Counted from the first letter of the stretch, positions 51,628 through 59,827 are shown. The stretch: DNA of 64,000 bases from Cryptoclostridium sp036644995 (GCA_036644995.1 JAVXOZ010000009.1:1-64000); one strand, 5' to 3'. Notes: generated from the letters alone by a model not told the origin. Numbers and translations: made by a program.

Positions 51628-52591
51628 CAGACCAAGACGTTTAAGAATAAATGAAGATATGCGTTCATTGGTTCGGGAAACACGTTTAAGTACCAAAGAA
51701 CTAATATATCCCATTTTCATCAAAGAAGGCAAAGGCATTAAAGAAGAAATCAATGCCATGCCGGGGCAATATCGCTATTCCGTGGATATGCTGGGTGCAG
51801 AAATGAAAGCCATTAAAGATTCCGGGGTAAACCATGTTATACTCTTTGGGATTCCCCATGATGGCGATTGCGACGCTGTTGGCTCCGCTGCCCACGATAG
51901 CAATGGCATTGTCCAACGTGCCATCAAAGAAATTAAAGACAAAAGCGATATTTTTGTAACCACAGATGTTTGCCTGTGCGAATATACAGACCACGGTCAC
52001 TGTGGGCTTTTAGATCCCAACGGCTATGTAAATAACGATAAAACTTTGGATGTTTTAGCTAAAACCGCTTTAAGCCATGTGGAAGCAGGAGCAGATATGG
52101 TTGCCCCTTCAGACATGATGGACGGCAGAGTTGGCGCCATCCGAGAAATATTAGATGAAAACAATTTTGTTAATACACCCATAATGGCATATTCCGCCAA
52201 ATACGCTTCGGCTTTTTACGGCCCTTTTCGTGATGCTGCCAATTCCGCACCGGGCAAAGGCAACAGAAAATCCTACCAAATGGATTTTCACAATGTCCGT
52301 GAAGCCGAACATGAAGCCCAATTAGACCTACAAGAAGGTGCAGACATCATCATGGTAAAACCTGCTTTGGCTTATTTGGATGTTATCGCCAAAATTCGTC
52401 CCCAAATTAAAAAACCCATGGCTGCTTATTGCGTCAGCGGTGAATATACCATGCTGAAATTAGCTGTGGATAAAGGCCTTATGAGTGAGGAAGTTATCTA
52501 CGAAAGCCATATCGCCATTAAAAGAGCAGGGGCAGATGTGATACTCACCTATTTTGCCAAAGACATCGGCAAGTTCTTACAGGAGGTTTAA
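51620..52591 (+). CDS. hemB: Porphobilinogen synthase (delta-aminolevulinate dehydratase)
   Basis: Condenses two 5-aminolevulinates into porphobilinogen. The 323 residues contain the zinc-type cysteine cluster DVCLCEYTDHGHC (Cys118, Cys120, Cys128), the two active-site lysines (MAYSAKYASAFYGP near 195 and IMVKPALAYLD near 249), and a standard C-terminus. The cysteines mark it as the zinc-dependent type. It overlaps cobA-hemD by eight bases, and hemL follows at once. Confidence 0.96.
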   Translation: MIDRPRRLRINEDMRSLVRETRLSTKELIYPIFIKEGKGIKEEINAMPGQYRYSVDMLGAEMKAIKDSGVNHVILFGIPHDGDCDAVGSAAHDSNGIVQRAIKEIKDKSDIFVTTDVCLCEYTDHGHCGLLDPNGYVNNDKTLDVLAKTALSHVEAGADMVAPSDMMDGRVGAIREILDENNFVNTPIMAYSAKYASAFYGPFRDAANSAPGKGNRKSYQMDFHNVREAEHEAQLDLQEGADIIMVKPALAYLDVIAKIRPQIKKPMAAYCVSGEYTMLKLAVDKGLMSEEVIYESHIAIKRAGADVILTYFAKDIGKFLQEV

Positions 52592-52592
52592 A

Positions 52593-53885
52593 GTGTATAA
52601 AAATAACAATAAAAAAGAAATCTTAGAATTAAGCAGAAAAATCATGCCCGGCGGTGTAAATAGTCCTGTACGTGCTTTTCAATCCGTAAATTGCGAACCT
52701 GTGATTGTGGAATCCGCCAAAGGTGCCTACATCAAAGATATCGACGGCACAGAATATATAGATTATGTTTGTTCCTACGGACCTTTGATTTTTGGACATT
52801 CGCCTGAATTTTTACTGGATGAAATCAAGGCAGCAGTGGTTAATGGCACCACCTACGGCTTTACCACCCCACACGAAGTGGAGCTGGCTGAAATGGTGAT
52901 AGATTCCTACCCTGCCTGTGAAATGGTACGTATGGTAAATTCAGGCACCGAGGCAACCATGAGTGCAATCCGTGTTGCCCGTGGCTACACAAAACGTGAT
53001 AAAATCTTAAAATTTGAAGGCTGTTACCATGGACACAGTGATAGCTTGCTGGTAAAAAGCGGCAGTGGTTTATTAACCCAAGGTGTGCCCACCAGCCCGG
53101 GTTTGGTTCAAGCTTTAACGGATAAAACCTTGGTATGCCCCTACAACGATGAAGAAGCCTTAGAGCAAATTATCGCAGCCAATAAACATGAAATAGCCTG
53201 TGTAATCATTGAACCTGTGGCAGGGAATATGGGTGTTTTACCCCCCAAAGAAGGCTATTTAAAAAAAGTGCGTGAACTTTGCACCAAAGATGATATCATC
53301 TTGATTTTTGATGAAGTTATCACCGGTTTTCGTTTGGATTACCATTCCGCAGCAGGTGTTTATGGCGTGGAACCCGACATGGTTTGTTTCGGCAAAATCA
53401 TTGGTGGCGGCTTGCCCATCGGCGCTTACGGCGGCAAATTGGATATAATGAAAATGGTATCCCCCATCGGTCCTGTATATCAAGGTGGTACACTTTCCGG
53501 GAATCCCTTGGCTGTACGTGCAGGCATCGCCAATTTAACCAGATTAAAAAGCGATCCTAAAATTTATGAAACATTAAATAATGCTGCCACCTACCTCAAT
53601 AAAGGCATGACGGCAATTTTTGAAAAATATAATATTCCCGCTGTTACATCCCAGAAAAACGGTATGTTTTGCGTATTCTTCACCGATAAAAAAGTTGAAT
53701 GCTTTGAAGATGTAATGAGCTGCGACTTAAACCTCTATAAAAAATTCTTTGAAGGCATGATGCAAGAAGGAATCCTTTTAGCTCCTGCACAATTTGAAGG
53801 CTGGTTCCCCTCTACTGCCCACACCAAAGATATTTTGGATAAAACCTTGGCAGCAGCAGATAAAGTTTTAAAAAATATTAATTAA
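52593..53885 (+). CDS. hemL: Glutamate-1-semialdehyde 2,1-aminomutase
   Basis: PLP enzyme converting glutamate-1-semialdehyde to 5-aminolevulinate; with HemA it completes the C5 route. The product is 430 residues: SRKIMPGGVNSPVRAFQSV near the start, GTEATMSAIRVARGYT near 118, IFDEVITGFR near 240 and CFGKIIGGGLPIGAYGG with the PLP Lys. The start is GTG at 52593, supported by AGGAGG seven bases upstream and by normal length; the frame also runs back into hemB. Its start lies one base after the hemB stop. Confidence 0.95.
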   Translation: MYKNNNKKEILELSRKIMPGGVNSPVRAFQSVNCEPVIVESAKGAYIKDIDGTEYIDYVCSYGPLIFGHSPEFLLDEIKAAVVNGTTYGFTTPHEVELAEMVIDSYPACEMVRMVNSGTEATMSAIRVARGYTKRDKILKFEGCYHGHSDSLLVKSGSGLLTQGVPTSPGLVQALTDKTLVCPYNDEEALEQIIAANKHEIACVIIEPVAGNMGVLPPKEGYLKKVRELCTKDDIILIFDEVITGFRLDYHSAAGVYGVEPDMVCFGKIIGGGLPIGAYGGKLDIMKMVSPIGPVYQGGTLSGNPLAVRAGIANLTRLKSDPKIYETLNNAATYLNKGMTAIFEKYNIPAVTSQKNGMFCVFFTDKKVECFEDVMSCDLNLYKKFFEGMMQEGILLAPAQFEGWFPSTAHTKDILDKTLAAADKVLKNIN

Positions 53886-53895
53886 GGAGTGTAAT

Positions 53896-54591
53896 ATGAA
53901 AGGTAAATTTTATGGCATTGGGGTGGGACCCGGAGATCCCGAACTTTTGACCATTAAGGGAAAGCGTATATTGGAAGAATGCGACCTTATCGCTACCCCA
54001 AAAACCAAAGGCGATAAAGATAGTACCGCCCTTAATATAGTTTCTTCATATACAAATGGCAAAGAAGTCCTTGAGCTGGTGCTCCCCATGACCAAAGATG
54101 AAAAAGTTTTGCAGCAATCATGGGCAGATGGCGCTAAAAAAATAATGGAGCTTTTGGATGAAGGCAAAAATATAGCCTTTATCACCTTGGGAGATCCCTC
54201 TTTATTCAGCACTTTTATGTATGTATTTCGCCCCATTAAAGAAGCAGGCTATGAATGGGAAGTGGTTCCCGGCATCAATGCTCCCAGTGCCACCGCAGCT
54301 AAATTAGGCACAGGTCTTTCGGATTGGAAAGAAAGCTTAGTTATTATGGCAGCCACCGCAGACTTAGATGCTTTAGAAGAAACCATTAAAAATCACGATA
54401 ACACGGTTTTAATGAAAGGCGCCAGCAAGTGGTCGGACATTGCCATGATATTGGATAAATTGGGCTTAACAGAAAAAACAGCCGCTGTGGAACGTTGCAC
54501 TATGGAAGGTGAAAGAGTATTCACCGATATCACCAATATGCCTGAGGATTTAAGCTATTTCCTCACCGCTATTATCAGAAAGGGATTATAA
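53896..54591 (+). CDS. cbiL: Cobalt-precorrin-2 C20-methyltransferase
   Basis: First dedicated corrin methylation, at C20. The 231-residue tetrapyrrole methylase starts FYGIGVGPGDPELLTIKGKR, has CDLIATPKTKGDKDSTAL near 29 (typical of CbiL/CobI), ITLGDPSLFSTFMYVFRPIK near 95 and VPGINAPSATAAKLG near 122. RBS AAGGAG lies just upstream of the ATG. It is 10 bp behind hemL and 4 bp before cbiF. Confidence 0.95.
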   Translation: MKGKFYGIGVGPGDPELLTIKGKRILEECDLIATPKTKGDKDSTALNIVSSYTNGKEVLELVLPMTKDEKVLQQSWADGAKKIMELLDEGKNIAFITLGDPSLFSTFMYVFRPIKEAGYEWEVVPGINAPSATAAKLGTGLSDWKESLVIMAATADLDALEETIKNHDNTVLMKGASKWSDIAMILDKLGLTEKTAAVERCTMEGERVFTDITNMPEDLSYFLTAIIRKGL

Positions 54592-54595
54592 GAAT

Positions 54596-55357
54596 ATGAG
54601 TAATATAGTAAAAATCGTAGGTGCAGGCGCAGGAGATCCTGAGCTTATCACCGTTAAAGGCATGAACGCTTTAAAAGAAGCAGATATTGTGATTTATGCA
54701 GGTTCTTTGGTTAACCCAGCCCTTTTGGACTATTGCAAAAAAGACTGCACCATTTATGATAGTGCAGGCATGAATTTAGATGAAGTTATTGAAGTTATTA
54801 AAGCCGAATATCCCAAGGGCAAAAACATTGTGCGTTTACACACAGGCGACCCCTCAATTTACGGTGCTATCCGTGAACAAATGGACATTTTAGATACGGA
54901 AAATATTGAATACACCGTAATTCCCGGTGTTAGCTCTTTTTGTGCCGCTGCTGCTGCCTTAAAAAAAGAATACGTTTTGCCTGAAGTTAGCCAAACAGTT
55001 ATTCTCACCCGTATGGAAGGCCGCACCCCTGTACCGGAAAGAGAAGATATCAGAAACTTGGCAAAAGTAAACGCTACCATGATTATCTTTTTAAGTGTTC
55101 ACATGATAGAAGATGTTGTGGAACGCCTTTTGGAAGGTTACGATAAAGAAACACCTTGTGCTGTGGTTTACAAAGCCTCATGGCCTGAAGAAAAGAAGGT
55201 TATTGGCACCTTGGAAAATATTGCGGAAAAAGTACACGCTGCGGATATTGGCAGAACTGCTTTGATTACCGTTGGTCGTTTCTTGGGCGATGAATACGCT
55301 CTCTCCAAATTATACGACAAAGGCTTTTCCCACGGTTACCGTGAAGCCAAAGAATAA
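54596..55357 (+). CDS. cbiF: Cobalt-precorrin-4 C11-methyltransferase
   Basis: SAM-dependent methylation at C11. The 253 residues start VKIVGAGAGDPELITVKGMN, with VIYAGSLVNPALLDYCKKDC near 31, RLHTGDPSIYGAIREQMDIL near 78 and IPGVSSFCAAAAALKKEYVL near 106, all CbiF/CobM features. It is the last gene of the 17-gene operon. No obvious terminator directly follows; instead the transcript runs into the repeat cluster at 55408-55860, whose hairpins may end it. Confidence 0.95.
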   Translation: MSNIVKIVGAGAGDPELITVKGMNALKEADIVIYAGSLVNPALLDYCKKDCTIYDSAGMNLDEVIEVIKAEYPKGKNIVRLHTGDPSIYGAIREQMDILDTENIEYTVIPGVSSFCAAAAALKKEYVLPEVSQTVILTRMEGRTPVPEREDIRNLAKVNATMIIFLSVHMIEDVVERLLEGYDKETPCAVVYKASWPEEKKVIGTLENIAEKVHAADIGRTALITVGRFLGDEYALSKLYDKGFSHGYREAKE

Positions 55358-55456
55358 TTAATATCTTAGGTTCTTTTTCAATGATTGTATTTTTCTAAAA
55401 ATGAAATATATTTCAGTGATAATCGAGATGTGGCAGTTGTATTTTACAACTGCCAT

Positions 55457-55617
55457 CAGATTGTCAAAAAACATAGTTTTTTGGCAAGATGTCAGGCTGT
55501 TAAGAAAGACTTAGATTCGGTAAAACTCCCTGAACAGCGGCTGTGCAGTGTACTTAGATGTACATAAGCAGTCGATGAGAAGGGATTTTACCGAATATCA
55601 GACTTTATCCACAGCCT
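55457..55617 (+). repeat. Palindrome-flanked 161-bp element, copy D
   Basis: Same element as at 7546. It differs from copy E at four positions by eye. The left palindrome has 11-bp arms (TGGCAGTTGTA) around TTT. Confidence 0.88.
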
Positions 55618-55644
55618 GGGCAGTTGCATTTATGCAGCTGCCAT

Positions 55645-55805
55645 CAGATTGTCAAAAAACATAGTTTTTTGGCAAGATGTCAGGCTGTTAAGAAAGACTT
55701 AGATTCGGTAAAACTCCCTGAACAGCGGCTGTGCAGTGTACCTAAATGTACATAAGCAGTCGATGAGAAGGGATTTTGCCGAATATCAGACTTTATCAAC
55801 AGCCT
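55645..55805 (+). repeat. Palindrome-flanked 161-bp element, copy E
   Basis: Nearly identical to copy D and in the same direction. The two share the middle palindrome (GGCAGTTGCAT with its inverse). The right palindrome is GTGGCAGTTG with its inverse. Confidence 0.88.
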
Positions 55806-55892
55806 AGTGGCAGTTGTATTTTGCAACTGCCACATTTTTATGGATTTAATTCTGAAATATATGGTAAATTGTAAAATCAAATTGAACGCATA

Positions 55893-55936
55893 AAAAAATT
55901 GCAGCAACCACTTAATAGGTGATTGCTGCAATTTTA
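55893..55936. terminator. Bidirectional hairpin terminator
   Basis: AAAATTGCAGCAA and TTGCTGCAATTTT form a 13-bp stem, and the loop itself contains a short CACTTA/TAGGTG pairing. It is the most likely end of the cbiP-cbiF transcript if it reads through the repeats. Confidence 0.75.
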
Positions 55937-55990
55937 TGTAATTTTACCGTTAATAAAAACTCCTGTTATATGTAATTTTACCGCTAATAA
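55935..55990. repeat. Two 22-bp direct repeats
   Basis: TATGTAATTTTACCGTTAAT and a copy with one change (GTTAAT to GCTAAT) start 34 bp apart, at 55935 and 55969. No function is assigned. Confidence 0.55.
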
Positions 55991-56030
55991 GGCATTTGTT
56001 AATTGAAAAATTCAAAACAAACTGCACAGA

Positions 56031-56080
56031 AACATATTGAAGTCATTGCATTAAACAAAAGCAATACCTTCAATATGTTT
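56031..56080. repeat. Long imperfect inverted repeat
   Basis: ACATATTGAAG-TC-ATTGC pairs with GCAAT-AC-CTTCAATATGT around a loop of about 14 bases. There is no T-run on the minus side. The rest of 56081-56232 shows nothing clear apart from a CCTTAAACGTTTAGG palindrome. Confidence 0.5.
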
Positions 56081-56232
56081 ATAGATATAATAAAATTTTC
56101 CTACCCATATCACAAACTTAAAATAAGCTTGGGTAACTTATAATAACAGGTTAACCCACCTTAAACGTTTAGGGTAGGTATATAGACCCACTGCCAAAAC
56201 TTACAAGGGTTATCCGTTTTCAACCTATTAAC

Positions 56233-56673
56233 TTATTTTTCTATTTCTACATCAATTACTTCTTTAACCGCATCCGCCGCAGCGGTTTCGGCATCTGCTT
56301 TGGTTTTCTTTTTTTGCTCAAACTTTGTGGCAACTTTACTGATGGTTTCCACAATAATATCAGCTATGCCTGTGGCACTGTTATCGCCATCCAAAGGAGT
56401 ATATTTAACATCCATTTCGGAAACGGAGATAAAACCCAAGGGCTGCAAGGATATACCGCCGCCGGTACCGCCCCCAAAGGGCACTTTATCCGTATCAGCT
56501 TTTTGGTTATATTCCCCACCGCCACAGCCAAAACCGCAGCTCAATTTGGTTACAGGGATAATAGAAACACCATTGGGTAAATTAATAGGTTCCCCAATAA
56601 CAGTATTGGCATCCACCATTTTTTTCAGATTTTCCAACACACTGGTCATTAAAGATTCTATGGGATGTGGCAT
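56233..56673 (-). CDS. GerW/YtfJ-family sporulation protein
   Basis: A 146-residue protein of the GerW family, needed in Bacillus for normal germination. It has HPIESLMTSVLENLKKMVD at the start, GEPINLPNGVSIIPVTKLSC near 27, a Gly-rich centre (GFGCGGG, FGGGTGGGISLQPLGF) and a charged Lys/Ala/Glu tail. There is no signal peptide. It is the last gene of the trpS-scpA-scpB-DUF2953 block; RBS GGAGG precedes the ATG and the gap to DUF2953 is two bases. Confidence 0.92.
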   Translation of the reverse strand: MPHPIESLMTSVLENLKKMVDANTVIGEPINLPNGVSIIPVTKLSCGFGCGGGEYNQKADTDKVPFGGGTGGGISLQPLGFISVSEMDVKYTPLDGDNSATGIADIIVETISKVATKFEQKKKTKADAETAAADAVKEVIDVEIEK

Positions 56674-56675
56674 AT

Positions 56676-57287
56676 TTATTTCCTCCTTTTAATTTCAATA
56701 ACTTGTTTTATTACTTTCAATAGTATACCACCAAAGGCATGTAAAATATCAAAAATACAAATTGTAGCTTTAAAATTAAGCAAAATAGCATCTTTTAAGG
56801 CTTCCCAATCGGGAAAAACCCTCACTCGCCAGCGGCTTTTTTGCATATCTCCTAAAACAATGGGCAAAAATGTATATATAGGTCCTGCAACATATCCCAT
56901 CATTGCCGGGTCTGCCAAAGAATAAGTAAAATTTAAGCGTATACGCAAACCCTTTACGCCTTCATTGACAGGTTTAATAATTTCCAAGGCCTTTAAAACA
57001 GTATCACCGTTAAATTTTATTTTTTTATTTTTTACTTCAATTTCTTCTGTTTCAGTTTTTCCCTTTTTTTGTTTTTTTGTCTTTTCTTTTTTTTCCTTGG
57101 TCTTTTTTTCTTTGGGATTGGCAGAATCCCACAGTGTAATTTTAAGCCACTTTAAACCGCATAAAGGGTGTAAAGTTACCACTCCCAGCCAATCATCTTC
57201 AGAATAAGACAAATCGCCCCTAAAAACCAAGGGGTAAAATAGTAGAAAGAGAATAATTGCTAAAACGATGAAAGGCCACCATATCAT
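56676..57287 (-). CDS. DUF2953 membrane protein
   Basis: A 203-residue protein with one N-terminal membrane helix (about 3-20, WPFIVLAIILFLLFYPLVF), then VTLHPLCGLKWLKITLW, a very Lys/Glu-rich segment (about 60-90) and a C-terminal part with LRIRLNFTYSLADPAMMGYV. This pattern and its place between scpB and ytfJ match DUF2953, a family of unknown function linked to sporulation by synteny. RBS GAGGTG lies at the end of scpB. The highly charged segment is likely disordered. Confidence 0.85.
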   Translation of the reverse strand: MIWWPFIVLAIILFLLFYPLVFRGDLSYSEDDWLGVVTLHPLCGLKWLKITLWDSANPKEKKTKEKKEKTKKQKKGKTETEEIEVKNKKIKFNGDTVLKALEIIKPVNEGVKGLRIRLNFTYSLADPAMMGYVAGPIYTFLPIVLGDMQKSRWRVRVFPDWEALKDAILLNFKATICIFDILHAFGGILLKVIKQVIEIKRRK

Positions 57288-57289
57288 AG

Positions 57290-58018
57290 CTACACCTCAT
57301 TTATGGTTTCTTCCTCATCTTTATTGAGATTTTCCTCCACCTCATCTAATTTATTGAGATTTTCCTCCACCTGCTCCCCGTCCACATGGGGAAACAAAGA
57401 TATATCATCTTTTTTGTTGTCAATTTCTGTGCTTTTTTCGGCATTATATAAATCAACAGAATCTTTATCCCTGTCCAATTCTATCACGGGTAAATCCTCC
57501 AAAGATTTTAAACCCAAAAGTTCCAAAAATTTACTGTTGGTTCCATAAAGAATGGGTTTTCCCGGGGTTTCTTTTCTGCCAACTTCATCTACGAAGCCCT
57601 TTTCCAAAAGTCCCGATACAATGCCATCGGCATTTACCCCACGAATTTCTTCAATTTCCCCACGGGTAATGGGCTGACAATAGGCAATAATAGCCAAGGT
57701 TTCCAAGGCTGCATTGCTTAATCTTTGTAGTTTTGGCTTATACAACCGCTCCACATAGGGATAATATTGAGGTTTTGTCATAAATTGCCAACCTCCGGCA
57801 ATCTCCGTTAAGAAAAAACCTTTGTTTTTATATTCATCTTCCAAAGCCCATAAAATTTCTAAAACAGCTTCTTCTTTTATTTCGGTATATTCTGCTAATT
57901 CTCCAACGGTTAGGGGTTCTCCTGCCACAAAAATCAAGGCTTCCACGGCTTTTTTTATTTCTTCGGAAAATAAGGGTTCCAACACACACACTCCCAACGC
58001 AGTTTTATCAAAATCCAA
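57290..58018 (-). CDS. scpB: Segregation and condensation protein B
   Basis: Kleisin-associated winged-helix protein that with ScpA and SMC organises the chromosome. The 242 residues have the ScpB core (EEIKKAVEALIFVAGEPLTV; TKPQYYPYVERLYKPK; LSNAALETLAIIAYCQPITR; GLLEKGFVDEVG), then a long acidic tail with a 10-residue duplication (EENLNKLDEV). It is the only gene here ending in TAG; an in-frame TGA follows two codons later. The start is uncertain: TTG at 58018 gives the full frame, while an internal TTG at 57982 has a better RBS (GGGAG). Confidence 0.93.
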   Translation of the reverse strand: MDFDKTALGVCVLEPLFSEEIKKAVEALIFVAGEPLTVGELAEYTEIKEEAVLEILWALEDEYKNKGFFLTEIAGGWQFMTKPQYYPYVERLYKPKLQRLSNAALETLAIIAYCQPITRGEIEEIRGVNADGIVSGLLEKGFVDEVGRKETPGKPILYGTNSKFLELLGLKSLEDLPVIELDRDKDSVDLYNAEKSTEIDNKKDDISLFPHVDGEQVEENLNKLDEVEENLNKDEEETINEV

Positions 58019-58034
58019 TAAGCCTATTGGTTAA

Positions 58035-58841
58035 TTATAGTTCCATATCAGTTTTTGCATTATTAACCTCATCCTCGGTGCTCATAGCCTTAACTCGGGC
58101 ATAGGGGAATAATAATATTTCACCACAATTCACTTTTTGCAGCACTCGCACACGTTTCCTGCGAATCATCTCCAAAAGAGCAAGAAAAACTATTATTACT
58201 CTTAATTTAGAATCGCTACCCTTATATAATTCAATAAAAGGATACCCCTGAGGGTGGGATAATATACGGCTTTCAATAAGACGCATTTGGTCATCAATGG
58301 TAATATTTTCACGAGAAACAGTGTGAAAAATCTCCTTATTCCTCATTTTTACAATTACATTATCCATAGCTTTATTTAGTCTATCCAAAGAAACGTTTTT
58401 AAATACCGCATCTTGGGGTAAAAAGGAAACATACATGGATTCATCATTGGGTCGGGTAATTTTTACCTCTTGATCCTCCATCATATGGCTGAAAGTTTCC
58501 GCCAATTCTTTATATTTTTTATACTCCAAAATCTGTTTTACCAAATCGCCACGGGGATCATCTTCTTCACCATAATAACCTTCAGGAAATTCACCTGCAT
58601 CGTCATTACGTTTTACAGGTAAAAGCATTTTGGTTTTAATGGCAACCAAAGTAGCCGCCAAAACCAAAAATTCGCTGGCAATATCCAAATCCAAAGCACT
58701 CATGGCATCTATATATTCAATATATTGGTTAGTAATCTCCCCAATGGGAATATCGTAAATATCCACTTGATTTTCATCTAAAAGATGGCAAAGCAAATCA
58801 AAAGGACCTTCAAAAATATCTAATTGGATAATATAGGACAT
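58035..58841 (-). CDS. scpA: Segregation and condensation protein A (kleisin)
   Basis: Bridges the SMC heads in bacterial condensin. The 268 residues start with LDIFEGPFDLLCHLLDENQV, then DLDIASEFLVLAATLVAIKT and KMLLPV, and close with a winged-helix end (LEMIRRKRVRVLQKVNCGEI). Length is normal. Its ATG shares one base with the trpS stop (TGATG), and scpB follows 16 bp after its stop, so the three are one transcript. Confidence 0.95.
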   Translation of the reverse strand: MSYIIQLDIFEGPFDLLCHLLDENQVDIYDIPIGEITNQYIEYIDAMSALDLDIASEFLVLAATLVAIKTKMLLPVKRNDDAGEFPEGYYGEEDDPRGDLVKQILEYKKYKELAETFSHMMEDQEVKITRPNDESMYVSFLPQDAVFKNVSLDRLNKAMDNVIVKMRNKEIFHTVSRENITIDDQMRLIESRILSHPQGYPFIELYKGSDSKLRVIIVFLALLEMIRRKRVRVLQKVNCGEILLFPYARVKAMSTEDEVNNAKTDMEL

Positions 58842-59827
58842 CAGATTTTCATAGCCTCTTTAACTAAACCCAAAGTTTCAGCTGCTCTTAGAGTAGCTTT
58901 TTTTCTGCCTGTTTCTAAAATTTCCATAAGGCGTTCAGGGTGTTCAGCTAAAGCTACACGTCTTTCACGCATAGGGGCCATAAAATCGTTTAATTTTTTA
59001 GCCAGTTGTTTTTTGCAGGCAACACAACCAATTTCACCTTTTTTACAACGGCATTCAATATCCTTAGCTTCTTCTTTATTATAAAAAGTATGATATGTAT
59101 GCACAGTGCAAATATCCGGGTGTCCCAAATCATCTTTTTTAATTCTGGCAGGGTCTGTAACCATTTGCCCCACTCTTTGCAAAATCATTTTTTCATCAGC
59201 ATCCAAGGGTATATCATTACCATAGCTCTTGCTCATTTTGCGATTATCGGTACCGGGCAAAAGCTTAATTTTTGCCAATAAAGCTTTTGGCTCGGGAAAA
59301 ATATCGCAACTATACATATGGTGAAATCTCCGCACCAATTCACGGCAAAATTCCAAGTGGGGTATTTGATCTTCCCCAACAGGCACAGCCGTGGAGCGAT
59401 AAACCAAAATATCCGATGCCATTAAAAGTGGGTAGCCTAAAAAACCATGGGTGCAAATATCTTTGCCTTCTTTGCCAAATTGCACCACTTGATCCTTGTA
59501 AGTAGGAATACGTTCCAACCAGCTTAAAGGTGTAATCATGGAAAGCAGCAAATCAAGTTCTGCGTGTTCTTTAACTTGACTTTGCACAAAAATCGCACTT
59601 TTTTCAGGGTCTATCCCTGCTGCCATGTAATCCAATGCCATATTGTTAATATTTTCTTTTATATTCACAGTATCACTAAAACCCGTGGTTAAAGTGTGCC
59701 AATCTGCAATCATATAATAATTTTCATTTTCTTCTTGAAGCTTCGCCCAGTTTTCCAAAACACTTAAATGCCCCAAATGTAACTTACCCGTTGGGCGCAT
59801 ACCGCTCAAAATAACTTCTTTAGACAT
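58841..59827 (-). CDS. trpS: Tryptophanyl-tRNA synthetase with Fe-S-type cysteine motif
   Basis: Charges tRNA-Trp. The 328-residue class I synthetase has HLGH at 17-20 (HIGH signature), KMSKS at 198-202, and GEDQIPHLEF. In the C-terminal half, Cys240, Cys261, Cys268 and Cys271 form C-x20-C-x6-C-x2-C. This is close to the C-x22-C-x6-C-x2-C motif that binds a [4Fe-4S] cluster in Thermotoga maritima TrpRS; a fifth Cys259 lies beside it. I saw no T-box leader upstream. It starts the scpA-scpB-DUF2953-gerW transcript, with AAGGAG before the ATG. Confidence 0.95.
   Translation of the reverse strand: MSKEVILSGMRPTGKLHLGHLSVLENWAKLQEENENYYMIADWHTLTTGFSDTVNIKENINNMALDYMAAGIDPEKSAIFVQSQVKEHAELDLLLSMITPLSWLERIPTYKDQVVQFGKEGKDICTHGFLGYPLLMASDILVYRSTAVPVGEDQIPHLEFCRELVRRFHHMYSCDIFPEPKALLAKIKLLPGTDNRKMSKSYGNDIPLDADEKMILQRVGQMVTDPARIKKDDLGHPDICTVHTYHTFYNKEEAKDIECRCKKGEIGCVACKKQLAKKLNDFMAPMRERRVALAEHPERLMEILETGRKKATLRAAETLGLVKEAMKI

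Larger units (their letters stand above)
55408..55860. repeat. Doubly filled target site of the 161-bp element
   Basis: Bounded by ATATTTCAG and CTGAAATAT like the empty site at 10770-10845. Inside, the order is palindrome (55431-55456), element (55457-55617), palindrome (55618-55644), element (55645-55805), palindrome (55807-55833). Removing 55457-55833 (377 bp) leaves 76 bp, the exact size of the empty site. Confidence 0.8.

Noticed and set aside
55385..55567. Short peptide encoded by the 161-bp element (QIVKKHSFLARCQAVKK and onward)
   Set aside because: The frame has no start codon or RBS inside the element, and open length of about 36 codons is expected when copies are nearly identical.
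55408..55860. CRISPR-like palindrome and spacer pattern
   Set aside because: The 'spacers' are near-identical copies of a 161-bp element found elsewhere, not unique sequences.
57290..57292. Pyrrolysine at the scpB TAG
   Set aside because: The ScpB domain is already complete, the TAG lies in a variable acidic tail, and an in-frame TGA follows two codons later.
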